Source: Thiothrix lacustris DSM 21227 (GTDB lineage Bacteria; Pseudomonadota; Gammaproteobacteria; Thiotrichales; Thiotrichaceae). From it: a stretch of 64,000 nucleotides of DNA. Below, piece by piece: positions 15,844 to 23,758 of the stretch. Position 1 is the first letter of the stretch, and the number at the start of each line of letters is the position of its first letter. The notes under the pieces were generated by a model. The model did no database searches and was not told the DNA's origin. It saw only the letters and a list, made by a program, of their open reading frames with translations. The DNA is taken from NCBI RefSeq assembly GCF_000621325.1, contig NZ_JHYQ01000017.1, positions 35,776 through 99,775 on the forward strand. Direction: 5' to 3'. Position numbers and translations under genes: made by a program.

Positions 15844-17037
15844 GTGCAGGACGATTTTCAAAGAATAAACCGGCTTCCAACCTACGTGTTCAAAATCACG
15901 GACGCTCTCAAGCGGGAAGCACGTGCCAAGGGCGAAGATATTATCGACTTTGGGATGGGCAACCCTGACCAGCCGACCCCTAAACACATTGTAGACAAAT
16001 TGGTAGAAGCGGCGCAACGCGGTGACACGCATCGTTATTCGATGTCGCGTGGCATTCCGCGTTTACGCAAGGCTATCAGCAATTGGTACAAACGCAAATT
16101 TGACGTGGACATTGACCCGGAAACCGAAGCCATTGTCACCATCGGCTCGAAAGAGGGACTGGCGCATTTGGCGCTGGCGACCTTGAGCCGAGGCGATACC
16201 GTGCTGGTTCCCAACCCGGCGTACCCAATCCATCCCTATGGCAGCATTATTGCAGACGCGGATATTCGCCATGTGCCCTTGGTGGAAGGCAAAGATTTCT
16301 TTGAGGAGCTGGAGGCAGCAATCAAGAATTCTTGGCCAAAACCCAAGATGCTGATCATCAATTTCCCCGCCAACCCGACCGGGCAGTGCGTGGATTTGGA
16401 GTTCTTCGAGCGCGTGATCAAGGTTGCCAAAGAGCATGATGTCTGGGTTATCCACGACATTGCTTACGGTGAAATCTGTTTCGATGGCTATGAAGCGCCG
16501 TCGATTCTGCAAGTGCCGGGTGCGAAAGACATTGCTGTGGAATTCTATTCCCTGTCCAAAACCTACAATATGCCCGGTTGGCGCGTAGGTTTCATGTGCG
16601 GCAACCCGGTATTGGTGAAAGCGCTGGAGCGTATCAAATCGTATCTCGACTACGGTATGTTTGCGCCGATCCAGATTGCTGCGATTGCTGCGCTGGAAGG
16701 GCCACAAGATTGCGTCAAGGAAATCAGCGCGATGTATGAAAGCCGCCGCAATGTGTTATGCGATGGTTTGAATGCAGCCGGTTGGGCCGTTGAACGCCCC
16801 AAGGCCAGCATGTTCGTCTGGGCTAAAATCCCTGAACACTATGCGGCGATGGGTTCGCTGGAATTCGCTAAAAAATTGTTAAAAGAGGCACAAGTTGCCG
16901 TATCGCCGGGGATTGGTTTCGGTGAATACGGTGACGACCATGTGCGTTTCAGCCTGATCGAAAACGAACACCGTACCCGTCAGGCTATTCGCAATATCAA
17001 ACAAATGTTTCGTAAAGATCAAGGTTTAAAGGAGTGA
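15844..17037 (+). CDS. alaC: Alanine-forming aminotransferase AlaC
   Basis: 397 residues if the GTG at 15844 is the start, which aligns with the family's RFTRIDRLPPYVF opening (here [12 protein letters not shown]); an ATG at 15808 adds 12 residues and cannot be excluded, since neither has a good ribosome site. The sequence follows E. coli AlaC closely: [44 protein letters not shown], and the PLP lysine in [15 protein letters not shown] (about residue 239). It makes alanine from pyruvate with glutamate. It stands directly before hom and thrC, an arrangement common in gammaproteobacteria, with the hom ribosome site overlapping its end. Confidence 0.9.
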   Translation: MQDDFQRINRLPTYVFKITDALKREARAKGEDIIDFGMGNPDQPTPKHIVDKLVEAAQRGDTHRYSMSRGIPRLRKAISNWYKRKFDVDIDPETEAIVTIGSKEGLAHLALATLSRGDTVLVPNPAYPIHPYGSIIADADIRHVPLVEGKDFFEELEAAIKNSWPKPKMLIINFPANPTGQCVDLEFFERVIKVAKEHDVWVIHDIAYGEICFDGYEAPSILQVPGAKDIAVEFYSLSKTYNMPGWRVGFMCGNPVLVKALERIKSYLDYGMFAPIQIAAIAALEGPQDCVKEISAMYESRRNVLCDGLNAAGWAVERPKASMFVWAKIPEHYAAMGSLEFAKKLLKEAQVAVSPGIGFGEYGDDHVRFSLIENEHRTRQAIRNIKQMFRKDQGLKE

Positions 17038-17039
17038 GC

Positions 17040-18350
17040 ATGGATCCCGTCAAGGTTGGCCTGCTGGGGCTGGGGACTGTCGGTGGCGGTACTGCCATTG
17101 TATTGAAGCGTAACGCGGAAGAAATCGCCCGCCGTGCCGGTCGCGGCATTGTGATTGATTATGCCGCCAACCTTGACCTCAGCCGTGCTGAAGAGCTGGG
17201 TTTGGGCAGTGTGCGCCTGACGCAAGACGCCTTCGAGGTGGTTAACGACCCGGATATTCAGATCGTAGTTGAACTGATTGGCGGCTATACCGTGGCACGC
17301 GACTTGGTGTTGCAGGCTATCCGTAACGGCAAGCACGTCGTCACGGCTAATAAGGCACTGATTGCGCTGCACGGCAATGAGATTTTCGCGGCGGCGCAAG
17401 AGCAGGGCGTTGTGGTGGCGTTTGAAGCTGCCGTTGCGGGTGGTATTCCGGTGATCAAGGCCGTGCGTGAAGGCTTGGCTGCCAACCGTATTGAATGGCT
17501 GGCGGGTATCATCAACGGCACGGGTAACTTCATCCTGACTGAAATGCGCGACAAAGGCCGGGCGTTTGCCGATGTATTGGCTGAAGCACAAGCGCTGGGC
17601 TATGCCGAAGCTGACCCGACTTTCGACGTGGAAGGCATTGATGCAGGCCATAAACTGACCATTTTGTCTTCCATCGCGTTTGGTATTCCGCTGCAATTCA
17701 AGCAAACCTATACCGAAGGCATCACCAAAATCACTGCTGAAGACGTGACCTATGCCACTGAGCTGGGTTATCGCATCAAGCATTTGGGGATTGCACGGCG
17801 TACACCTAAAGGCATCGAACAGCGCGTACACCCGACCCTGATTCCACACCGCCGTCTGATTGCGAATGTGGACGGGGTAATGAATGCGGTATTGGTGCAA
17901 GGTGATGCAGTCGGTCCAACGCTGTATTACGGCGCAGGTGCAGGCGCTGAACCCACCGCTTCCGCCGTGATTGCCGATCTGGTCGACGTGACCCGTGCGC
18001 TGACGGCTGACCCGGAAAACCGTGTGCCGCATCTGGCCTTCCAGTCTGGTCAGCTTGCCGATACGGTTATCCTGCCGATTGAAGAAGTGGAAACGGCGTT
18101 CTACCTGCGTATGTGTGCGCTGGATCGCCCCGGTGTGTTGGCGGATGTGACCCGAATTCTGGGTGATCGCCACATCAGTATCGAAGCCTTCATCCAGAAA
18201 GAACCAAGCAGCGGCGTGGACAAGGTGGACATCATCATGCTGACCCAGCGGGTACGCGAAGGCAATATGAACGAAGCGATTGCGGCGATTGAAGCGCTGG
18301 AGGCTATCTGTAGCAGCGTTACCCGTATCCGCGTAGAGACTTTGGGCTGA
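17040..18350 (+). CDS. hom: Homoserine dehydrogenase
   Basis: 436 residues from the ATG at 17040 (GGAG five bases upstream). The NAD(P)-binding site is VKVGLLGLGTVGGGTA; the catalytic domain shows VTANKALIALHG, FEAAVAGGIPVIK, INGTGNFILTEM and YAEADPTFDVEGIDAGHKL. A C-terminal ACT domain (YLRMCALDRPGVLADVTRIL, about 350-430) allows feedback by threonine. It reduces aspartate semialdehyde to homoserine. Monofunctional, without an aspartokinase domain. Four bases separate it from thrC. Confidence 0.95.
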   Translation: MDPVKVGLLGLGTVGGGTAIVLKRNAEEIARRAGRGIVIDYAANLDLSRAEELGLGSVRLTQDAFEVVNDPDIQIVVELIGGYTVARDLVLQAIRNGKHVVTANKALIALHGNEIFAAAQEQGVVVAFEAAVAGGIPVIKAVREGLAANRIEWLAGIINGTGNFILTEMRDKGRAFADVLAEAQALGYAEADPTFDVEGIDAGHKLTILSSIAFGIPLQFKQTYTEGITKITAEDVTYATELGYRIKHLGIARRTPKGIEQRVHPTLIPHRRLIANVDGVMNAVLVQGDAVGPTLYYGAGAGAEPTASAVIADLVDVTRALTADPENRVPHLAFQSGQLADTVILPIEEVETAFYLRMCALDRPGVLADVTRILGDRHISIEAFIQKEPSSGVDKVDIIMLTQRVREGNMNEAIAAIEALEAICSSVTRIRVETLG

Positions 18351-18354
18351 GACT

Positions 18355-19800
18355 ATGAAATACCTGTCAACTCGCGGGCAATCGCCTGCGCAATCTTTCA
18401 GTGAAATCCTGCTAGGCGGCCTCGCGCCGGATGGCGGGCTGTATTTGCCGGAAACGTACCCGCATTTCAGTGCTGATGATTTGAACCGAATGCGCGGCAT
18501 GAATTACCGCGAACTGGCATTTGAAGTGTTGTCGCGCTTTGCGACCGACATTCCGGCAGATGACCTGAAAGCCATTATCGACAAAACCTACACGGCAGAC
18601 GTTTACTGCAATGTGCGTGAAGGTGAAAACGCGGAAGACATTACCCCGCTGCATACGCTGGAACCGAATCTACACCTGCTGTGCCTGTCGAATGGCCCGA
18701 CCATTGCCTTCAAGGACATGGCCATGCAGTTGCTTGGCAACCTGTTCGAGTACGTGCTGGATAAGGCGGGGCAGGATATCAATATTCTGGGGGCAACCTC
18801 AGGTGATACCGGCTCTTCGGCTGAGTATGCGATGCGTGGTAAGCACAACGTGAATGTGTTCATGTTGTCACCAAACGGCAAGATGAGCCGTTTCCAGACC
18901 GCGCAAATGTTCAGTCTGCAAGACGCGAATATTTTCAATATCGCCGTCAATGGTGTGTTTGATGATTGTCAGGACATCGTGAAAGCGGTTTCCAATGACC
19001 ATGCGTTTAAGGCAGCCAATAAAATTGGGGCGGTCAATTCGATCAACTGGGGGCGGGTTGCTGCGCAAATTGTGTACTACTTCAAAGGCTACTTTGCGGC
19101 GACTGACGACAATAGCCAGCAAGTGAGTTTTGCAGTGCCTTCCGGTAATTTCGGTAATGTGTGTGCCGGGCATATTGCGCGGATGATGGGCTTGCCGATC
19201 AAGCATTTGCTGGTTGCCACCAATGAAAACGATGTGCTGGATGAGTTTTTCCGTACCGGGGTTTATCGCCCGCGTGGTTCGGCGAATACTTACCACACCA
19301 GCAGCCCGTCGATGGATATTTCCAAAGCCTCCAACTTTGAGCGTTTCGTGTTCGATCTGGTCGGGCGTGATGGTGACAAAGTGCGTGGCTTGTGGACGGA
19401 AGTCGACAAGGGCGGGGCATTTGATCTCGCTTCGACTACGCTCAGCGAGCAGTCTGCGTTTGCCAAAGTACCTGAGTTTGGTTTCCAGTCAGGGGCAAGC
19501 TCTCATGCCCATCGCATGGAGACTATCCGTCACACATGGGAAACCTATGGGGTGATGATCGACACGCATACTGCCGATGGTCTGAAAGTGGCGCTGGAAC
19601 AGCGTGAGGCGGATGTGCCGATGTTGGTGCTGGAAACGGCTTTACCTGCCAAGTTCGAGGATTCTATCCGCGAAGCCTTGGGGTGTGACCCGGTGCGGCC
19701 TGCAAGTATGCAAGATCTGGAAAGCCTGCCACAGCGTTTTGTGGTGATGGATGCCGATGCGGAGGCTATCAAACGCTTCTTGGTCGAAAAAACCGCGTGA
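18355..19800 (+). CDS. thrC: Threonine synthase
   Basis: 481 residues. MKYLSTRGQSPAQSFSEILLGGLAPDGGLYLPE is the conserved N-terminal domain of the longer (proteobacterial/fungal) threonine synthases. The PLP lysine is Lys120 in TIAFKDMAMQLLG, followed by NILGATSGDTGSSAEYA for phosphate binding and PSGNFGNVCAGH. It converts O-phosphohomoserine to threonine. Last gene of the alaC-hom-thrC unit. Confidence 0.95.
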   Translation: MKYLSTRGQSPAQSFSEILLGGLAPDGGLYLPETYPHFSADDLNRMRGMNYRELAFEVLSRFATDIPADDLKAIIDKTYTADVYCNVREGENAEDITPLHTLEPNLHLLCLSNGPTIAFKDMAMQLLGNLFEYVLDKAGQDINILGATSGDTGSSAEYAMRGKHNVNVFMLSPNGKMSRFQTAQMFSLQDANIFNIAVNGVFDDCQDIVKAVSNDHAFKAANKIGAVNSINWGRVAAQIVYYFKGYFAATDDNSQQVSFAVPSGNFGNVCAGHIARMMGLPIKHLLVATNENDVLDEFFRTGVYRPRGSANTYHTSSPSMDISKASNFERFVFDLVGRDGDKVRGLWTEVDKGGAFDLASTTLSEQSAFAKVPEFGFQSGASSHAHRMETIRHTWETYGVMIDTHTADGLKVALEQREADVPMLVLETALPAKFEDSIREALGCDPVRPASMQDLESLPQRFVVMDADAEAIKRFLVEKTA

Positions 19801-19811
19801 AATAACAAAAA

Positions 19812-19832
19812 AGGGCGTATTCAATACGCCCT
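19812..19832. terminator. Hairpin after thrC
   Basis: AGGGCGTAT-TCA-ATACGCCCT is a perfect nine-base stem. It is preceded by AAAAAA, so the T tract is on the minus strand; on the plus strand no T run follows. It may protect the thrC mRNA end or stop opposite-strand transcription rather than be a classic terminator for thrC. Confidence 0.5.
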
Positions 19833-19847
19833 GACATAATAAATACA

Positions 19848-20540
19848 ATGGCAAATTTTAGTACTCATATTACAGTGGCAGCAGCAGGGGCTGGCTTGCT
19901 ATCTGTTCTTTGCTTGCAGGTTGGCTTAGCCGACCCACAAGAGGCGTTGATGTTGGCGTTGCTTGGCACAATTGGGGGTATTTTACCGGATATTGACCTG
20001 CAACATGCTTACCCTAGCCGCATCATGTTTTCATTATTCGGCATTATCGCCGCTTTCATGGTGGTGTTTTCCAAGAAAAATGATTTGTCGATTGTGGAGT
20101 TATGGGGCGTTGGTTTGATAACGTTTGGCATGATTCGTTTCCCAATCTGGACGGTATTTCATCAATATACCCATCACCGTGGTTCTATCCATTCATTAGT
20201 GGCAGCCGTGTTGTTTATGTTGCTAACCACCGCGTTTGCTTACCATGTGATGGAGAAAATACCCTTTATGGCTTGGCTGTTTGGGTTGTTTGTGTTTTTG
20301 GGGTTTATACTGCATTTGCTGCTGGATGAGCTGTATAGCGTTGATTTCATGAATACTAGAATCAAGCGCTCTTTTGGAACAGCTTTCAAAATTCTTGATT
20401 GGAAAAAACGTGAAAAATCCACCCTATTGGTCGTCGCTACGATTCTTGCGTGGGCGATAGTGCCTGATTCCCGCGCTTTTTGGGATACGTTGTTGAGCGC
20501 TGATACCTACCGGATTATTGGCTCACGTTTCCTGCCTTAG
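19848..20540 (+). CDS. YdjM-like membrane-bound metal-dependent hydrolase
   Basis: 230 residues with about five transmembrane helices. Metal-binding residues are in NFSTHITVAAAGA (His), GGILPDIDLQH (Asp pair), HHRGSIHSL (HxxxxH) and FILHLLLDELYSVD (HxxxD), the pattern of the YdjM/DUF457 family of inner-membrane hydrolases. Its substrate is unknown; E. coli YdjM belongs to the LexA regulon. Its end overlaps the convergent deacetylase gene by 26 bp. Confidence 0.8.
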   Translation: MANFSTHITVAAAGAGLLSVLCLQVGLADPQEALMLALLGTIGGILPDIDLQHAYPSRIMFSLFGIIAAFMVVFSKKNDLSIVELWGVGLITFGMIRFPIWTVFHQYTHHRGSIHSLVAAVLFMLLTTAFAYHVMEKIPFMAWLFGLFVFLGFILHLLLDELYSVDFMNTRIKRSFGTAFKILDWKKREKSTLLVVATILAWAIVPDSRAFWDTLLSADTYRIIGSRFLP

Positions 20541-21354
20541 CTTCTATTTGATTGGGATAGTAGTGTTCACGGAAGGAATGGAAAGAGTAGTCTTGTAATA
20601 GTTTGTCCAGCTTGGGTTTGATACTGCCACGGCGAGCAAATTGGTGAACCGCCATCTTGAGTGGAATGGTGACTTGTTGCGAAACCTCCCGGTATTCGTG
20701 GGTATCCAGCTCGTAAGGGTGCATGTAAAAGATGCTGGTGGTGTGATTCAGATCGCGAGCTAGCCAGCGTGAGAGCCAGTAAGGATAAATGCGGAAATAG
20801 CCCCCACCCATGACCGGCAGGTTTTTGCCAAATACCCGGCTGACGCTCATTGGATAACAATCCAGCCCACGTTCGGCGATGCGTTGCAAAATACTGTCAT
20901 CGGTAAACCCATAGCAACTGCGCACGGTCGCCAGCATGATGGACGAGTCGTAAATAATCCCCCGTTCCCGCAGCGCGTCACAGTACCAGTCAAGAATATC
21001 ATCCCGTACCGAGAACGTCGGGGCGCGGAAGCCGATGACTTTTTCCCCGCTGATGTCTTCCAGCAAGCCAACTGAACGTTGCATTTCGGCGCGAAATTGC
21101 GCTTCGGTCAGGTTGTAAATCATGCGGTGGCTATGGGAATGGCAGGCCAGTTCATGCCCAGCGCTGGCAATGGCTTTGATCAGGCGCGGGAATTTTTCGG
21201 CAACCATACCTTGGACAAAGAATGTGCCGGTGATGTTATGGCTGTCCAGAATATCCAGCAAACGGCTGGTGTTGCGCACCACCCGGCTGGAAACCTCCCG
21301 GTCGAAGTCATAAACTGATTGTTGCCAGTCTTCAATATCAGCCGTGAAAATCAT
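20515..21354 (-). CDS. Polysaccharide deacetylase (NodB domain, XrtA-locus type)
   Basis: 279 residues. NodB homology: FTADIEDWQQ gives the catalytic Asp pair, HELACHSHSHRMIY the HxxxH metal site, GFRAPTFSVRDDILDW the third motif, and FYMHPYELD the fourth. The DUF3473-like C-terminal part (RREHYYPNQ-type end) resembles deacetylases found in exosortase/PEP-CTERM exopolysaccharide loci. No signal peptide, so it may act on lipid-linked precursors in the cytosol. The start overlaps the glycosyltransferase stop (ATGA). Confidence 0.85.
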   Translation of the reverse strand: MIFTADIEDWQQSVYDFDREVSSRVVRNTSRLLDILDSHNITGTFFVQGMVAEKFPRLIKAIASAGHELACHSHSHRMIYNLTEAQFRAEMQRSVGLLEDISGEKVIGFRAPTFSVRDDILDWYCDALRERGIIYDSSIMLATVRSCYGFTDDSILQRIAERGLDCYPMSVSRVFGKNLPVMGGGYFRIYPYWLSRWLARDLNHTTSIFYMHPYELDTHEYREVSQQVTIPLKMAVHQFARRGSIKPKLDKLLQDYSFHSFREHYYPNQIEAKAGNVSQ

Positions 21355-22499
21355 GCGGTGGCCTCTCCAGTTTCAATAGGGGTGCTGTTGGTACAAGATA
21401 GATATAGATCACCCAGAATGTCGAGGATGCGTTCCTCTGAAAACTGCTGTTTAGCATGTTCGTGGGCGGCCTTGCCCATTTGCTGGCGTTGCTCCGGGTT
21501 TTTGATGAACCAGTGCATGTGTTCCGCGAGTGCTTGCGGGGAATCAATGGGTGTTTTGAAACCTGTTTTCTGATCGATAATCGCTTCGCGGCTGCCTTTG
21601 ACATCGGTACAAATGACGGGTTTGCCGGATGCCATCGGTTCGATCAGGGCACGGGGGATGCCTTCGGCAAATGAGGTGAGTAACCCGACATCAATGCTTT
21701 GGTAAAACGCGGGCATGTCGTTGCTGTATTCGACGATTTCTACCACATCAGCCAGCCCTTTTTGTTGGATGGCTGCGATGACCTCGGCTTGCAAATAGCC
21801 CTGCCCAATCAGCTTAACTTTGAAATCGTGGGTTTTTTTCGTCAGTAATTCAACGGCATTCAGCAGTAAAGCATGGTTTTTAATGGGTTCAAAGCGTGCG
21901 ACCATGCCAAACGTGGTGGGTGTTTGGCGAGGGGTAAAGTCGGGTACGAACCTGTTCAGGTTGACTCCGTTGCCCAGAAACACCATTTGCGATTCATTCA
22001 GTAACTGGTGTTCTCGCGCCAGTTCCATGTCTTCACGCAACTGGAACAGCGAATAGCGCACGGTTTTCTTCAGCACTTTTTCGATCAAGATATAGGCTTT
22101 GCGTGCCAATGAGCCGGTATTTTCTGCAATACTGTAGCCGTGGCTTTGGTAAATCCATACGGTTTTCGAGTCGAAAAATGCTAAGAAGCGTCCAACCAAG
22201 CCAGGTATGCCAAAGTGCAGGTGTACGGCATCGTAGCCACCGTGTTTAATGGCGCGGCGCAAATTCCAAGCAGAGCGTGCCAGTTGTAATGGGTTCAGGC
22301 TGCGGTGCATGGTTTCGACTACTACGTTCATGCCTTGTTCTTGCATGAGGGCGACTTCTGAGCCTGCGCTGCATAATACATCCACCCGCATTTTCCCAGC
22401 ATGGCGCTGGTTAAGCGCGTGCGCACGGTGGAATACCAGTGCGTAGGCTGAGCTACTGACGGTGCAAACTTCCAGAATTTTTAAGCGATTATCTTTCAT
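21351..22499 (-). CDS. Group 1/GT4-family glycosyltransferase
   Basis: 382 residues with a GT-B fold. The N-terminal half has DAVHLHFGIPGLVGRFLAFF; the C-terminal donor-binding half has FGMVARFEPIKNHALLLNAV, VKLIGQGYLQAEV and the EX7E motif around FAEGIPRALIEPMASGKPVICTD. GT4 retaining enzymes transfer sugars from nucleotide donors; the sugar cannot be deduced. It sits between the FemAB-like protein (17 bp upstream) and the deacetylase (overlap), so all three are likely one transcript for exopolysaccharide synthesis. Confidence 0.85.
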   Translation of the reverse strand: MKDNRLKILEVCTVSSSAYALVFHRAHALNQRHAGKMRVDVLCSAGSEVALMQEQGMNVVVETMHRSLNPLQLARSAWNLRRAIKHGGYDAVHLHFGIPGLVGRFLAFFDSKTVWIYQSHGYSIAENTGSLARKAYILIEKVLKKTVRYSLFQLREDMELAREHQLLNESQMVFLGNGVNLNRFVPDFTPRQTPTTFGMVARFEPIKNHALLLNAVELLTKKTHDFKVKLIGQGYLQAEVIAAIQQKGLADVVEIVEYSNDMPAFYQSIDVGLLTSFAEGIPRALIEPMASGKPVICTDVKGSREAIIDQKTGFKTPIDSPQALAEHMHWFIKNPEQRQQMGKAAHEHAKQQFSEERILDILGDLYLSCTNSTPIETGEATA

Positions 22500-22516
22500 G
22501 GGGCTGTTTTCATTAT

Positions 22517-23503
22517 TCAGTAAAATTTGTGGATTAGGGCGCGAGAAAGGCCATTCATCACCACTTCGGGGGTGTTACGTATTAACCAAGAGGCGGCGTC
22601 CTGCACGCTTGAGTGGCTGCGGGGTAATGCAGCAATATTCATTTGGTAGTAGTAAATTTTGTGACTGCGATTGGCGAGTTTTAGTTTGAATTGGTGTGGA
22701 TTGCTGCCTTCTGAAGAGCGCCCTAGATTGTAGGTTTTACGCCCACTGGCACCACAATACTCGATCATTTGCCAGAGCATGGCGAGGAAAACATTGTGCT
22801 TTTTATAATCGGTATGGATGCCTGACCATGCGCCGTAGACTTCATCCTGACTAACAAAGCTCACCGACGATACCACGGGAATGCCATCCATATACCCAAC
22901 AAAGATCTCCATGTGGGCTGGGCATTGCATCATCAGGTCAGTAAAGAACTGTTTAGGATGGAGTAGGCTACCAATATCATGCAGGCTCATGCGGTAAAGC
23001 TGGTAAAACTCGTCCAGCAAGGTTGCATTCAAGCCAATCGTGGAAGTGAAGCCTTGTTTCAAAGGGCGGCGGATATTTTTTCGAGTGTTAGTTGATAGTT
23101 TGTTCCAGATAGCATCTACAGAGGGTTGGATATCGACATTCAGCTCAACTTTGTCAGATTGATCGATTAGGCAGGGTATGTGCTGTGTGGTGCGTACTTC
23201 CAACGATTGTACGCGAGTTGTTGTTAACTCATGCGCCAGTTGTTCAATGACCTGAGCATAATCATGGTCGACAAGTTCGGGTATCAAGCCTGTTTTGTCA
23301 AAGCCAGCACCTAAAACCAGCGTTTGTTTGCCTAACCAATGGTTGCGACGAAAGGCGGGAATAGTGAGGGTTTGCATGTTCACATGCACAGCTTCCAGAT
23401 GGAATTCACGTGCCAATATGGCTCTAAATGCTGGATTGGAGAATATATCGTCCGCAGCAGGTGTCTGCGTGACCGAATGCTCTGTTGTAATGATTATGCT
23501 CAT
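22517..23503 (-). CDS. FemAB/GNAT-like (BioF2-type) acyltransferase
   Basis: 328 residues from the ATG at 23503; a longer GTG-started frame has no family support. The C-terminal half shows the FemAB/BioF2 acetyltransferase pattern: STNTRKNIRRPLKQGF, LLDEFYQLYRMSLHDIGSLLHPKQFF, IFVGYMDGIPVVSSVSF, GIHTDYKKHNVFLAMLWQMIEYC and YNLGRSSEGSNPHQFKLK. Relatives are found in PEP-CTERM exopolysaccharide loci, where they may add acyl or aminoacyl groups. Substrate unknown. Confidence 0.75.
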   Translation of the reverse strand: MSIIITTEHSVTQTPAADDIFSNPAFRAILAREFHLEAVHVNMQTLTIPAFRRNHWLGKQTLVLGAGFDKTGLIPELVDHDYAQVIEQLAHELTTTRVQSLEVRTTQHIPCLIDQSDKVELNVDIQPSVDAIWNKLSTNTRKNIRRPLKQGFTSTIGLNATLLDEFYQLYRMSLHDIGSLLHPKQFFTDLMMQCPAHMEIFVGYMDGIPVVSSVSFVSQDEVYGAWSGIHTDYKKHNVFLAMLWQMIEYCGASGRKTYNLGRSSEGSNPHQFKLKLANRSHKIYYYQMNIAALPRSHSSVQDAASWLIRNTPEVVMNGLSRALIHKFY

Positions 23504-23758
23504 GTTAACTGGGACTTTGTTTTTATGATGGCCTATTTGTATGACGTTGGGAAAAGACACGCTAGTATGGGCAGATTAACGGGGAAATTTATAAGTTAGG
23601 CGGCAATACTGATTTTGATCAGGGTAAAACAATGGCAAGAAATGCATCATAAAGCCGCTTATCTAGAAAACACCCGCGAATACAGGCTAAGCTTTGCGGT
23701 CTTGCGGTGGCTGTTGGAGAATGAGTGACATACTAACAATTATCTCTACGAGAGAAGC

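Noticed and set aside
17019..18500. A 493-codon minus-strand open frame opposite hom and the start of thrC
   Set aside because: It is the antisense shadow of homoserine dehydrogenase; composition is His/Arg/Gln-rich without any domain.
23504..23758. A sigma-54 promoter before the autokinase gene
   Set aside because: TGGCTGTTGGAG looks partly like a -24 element, but no GC-containing -12 box stands at the right spacing.
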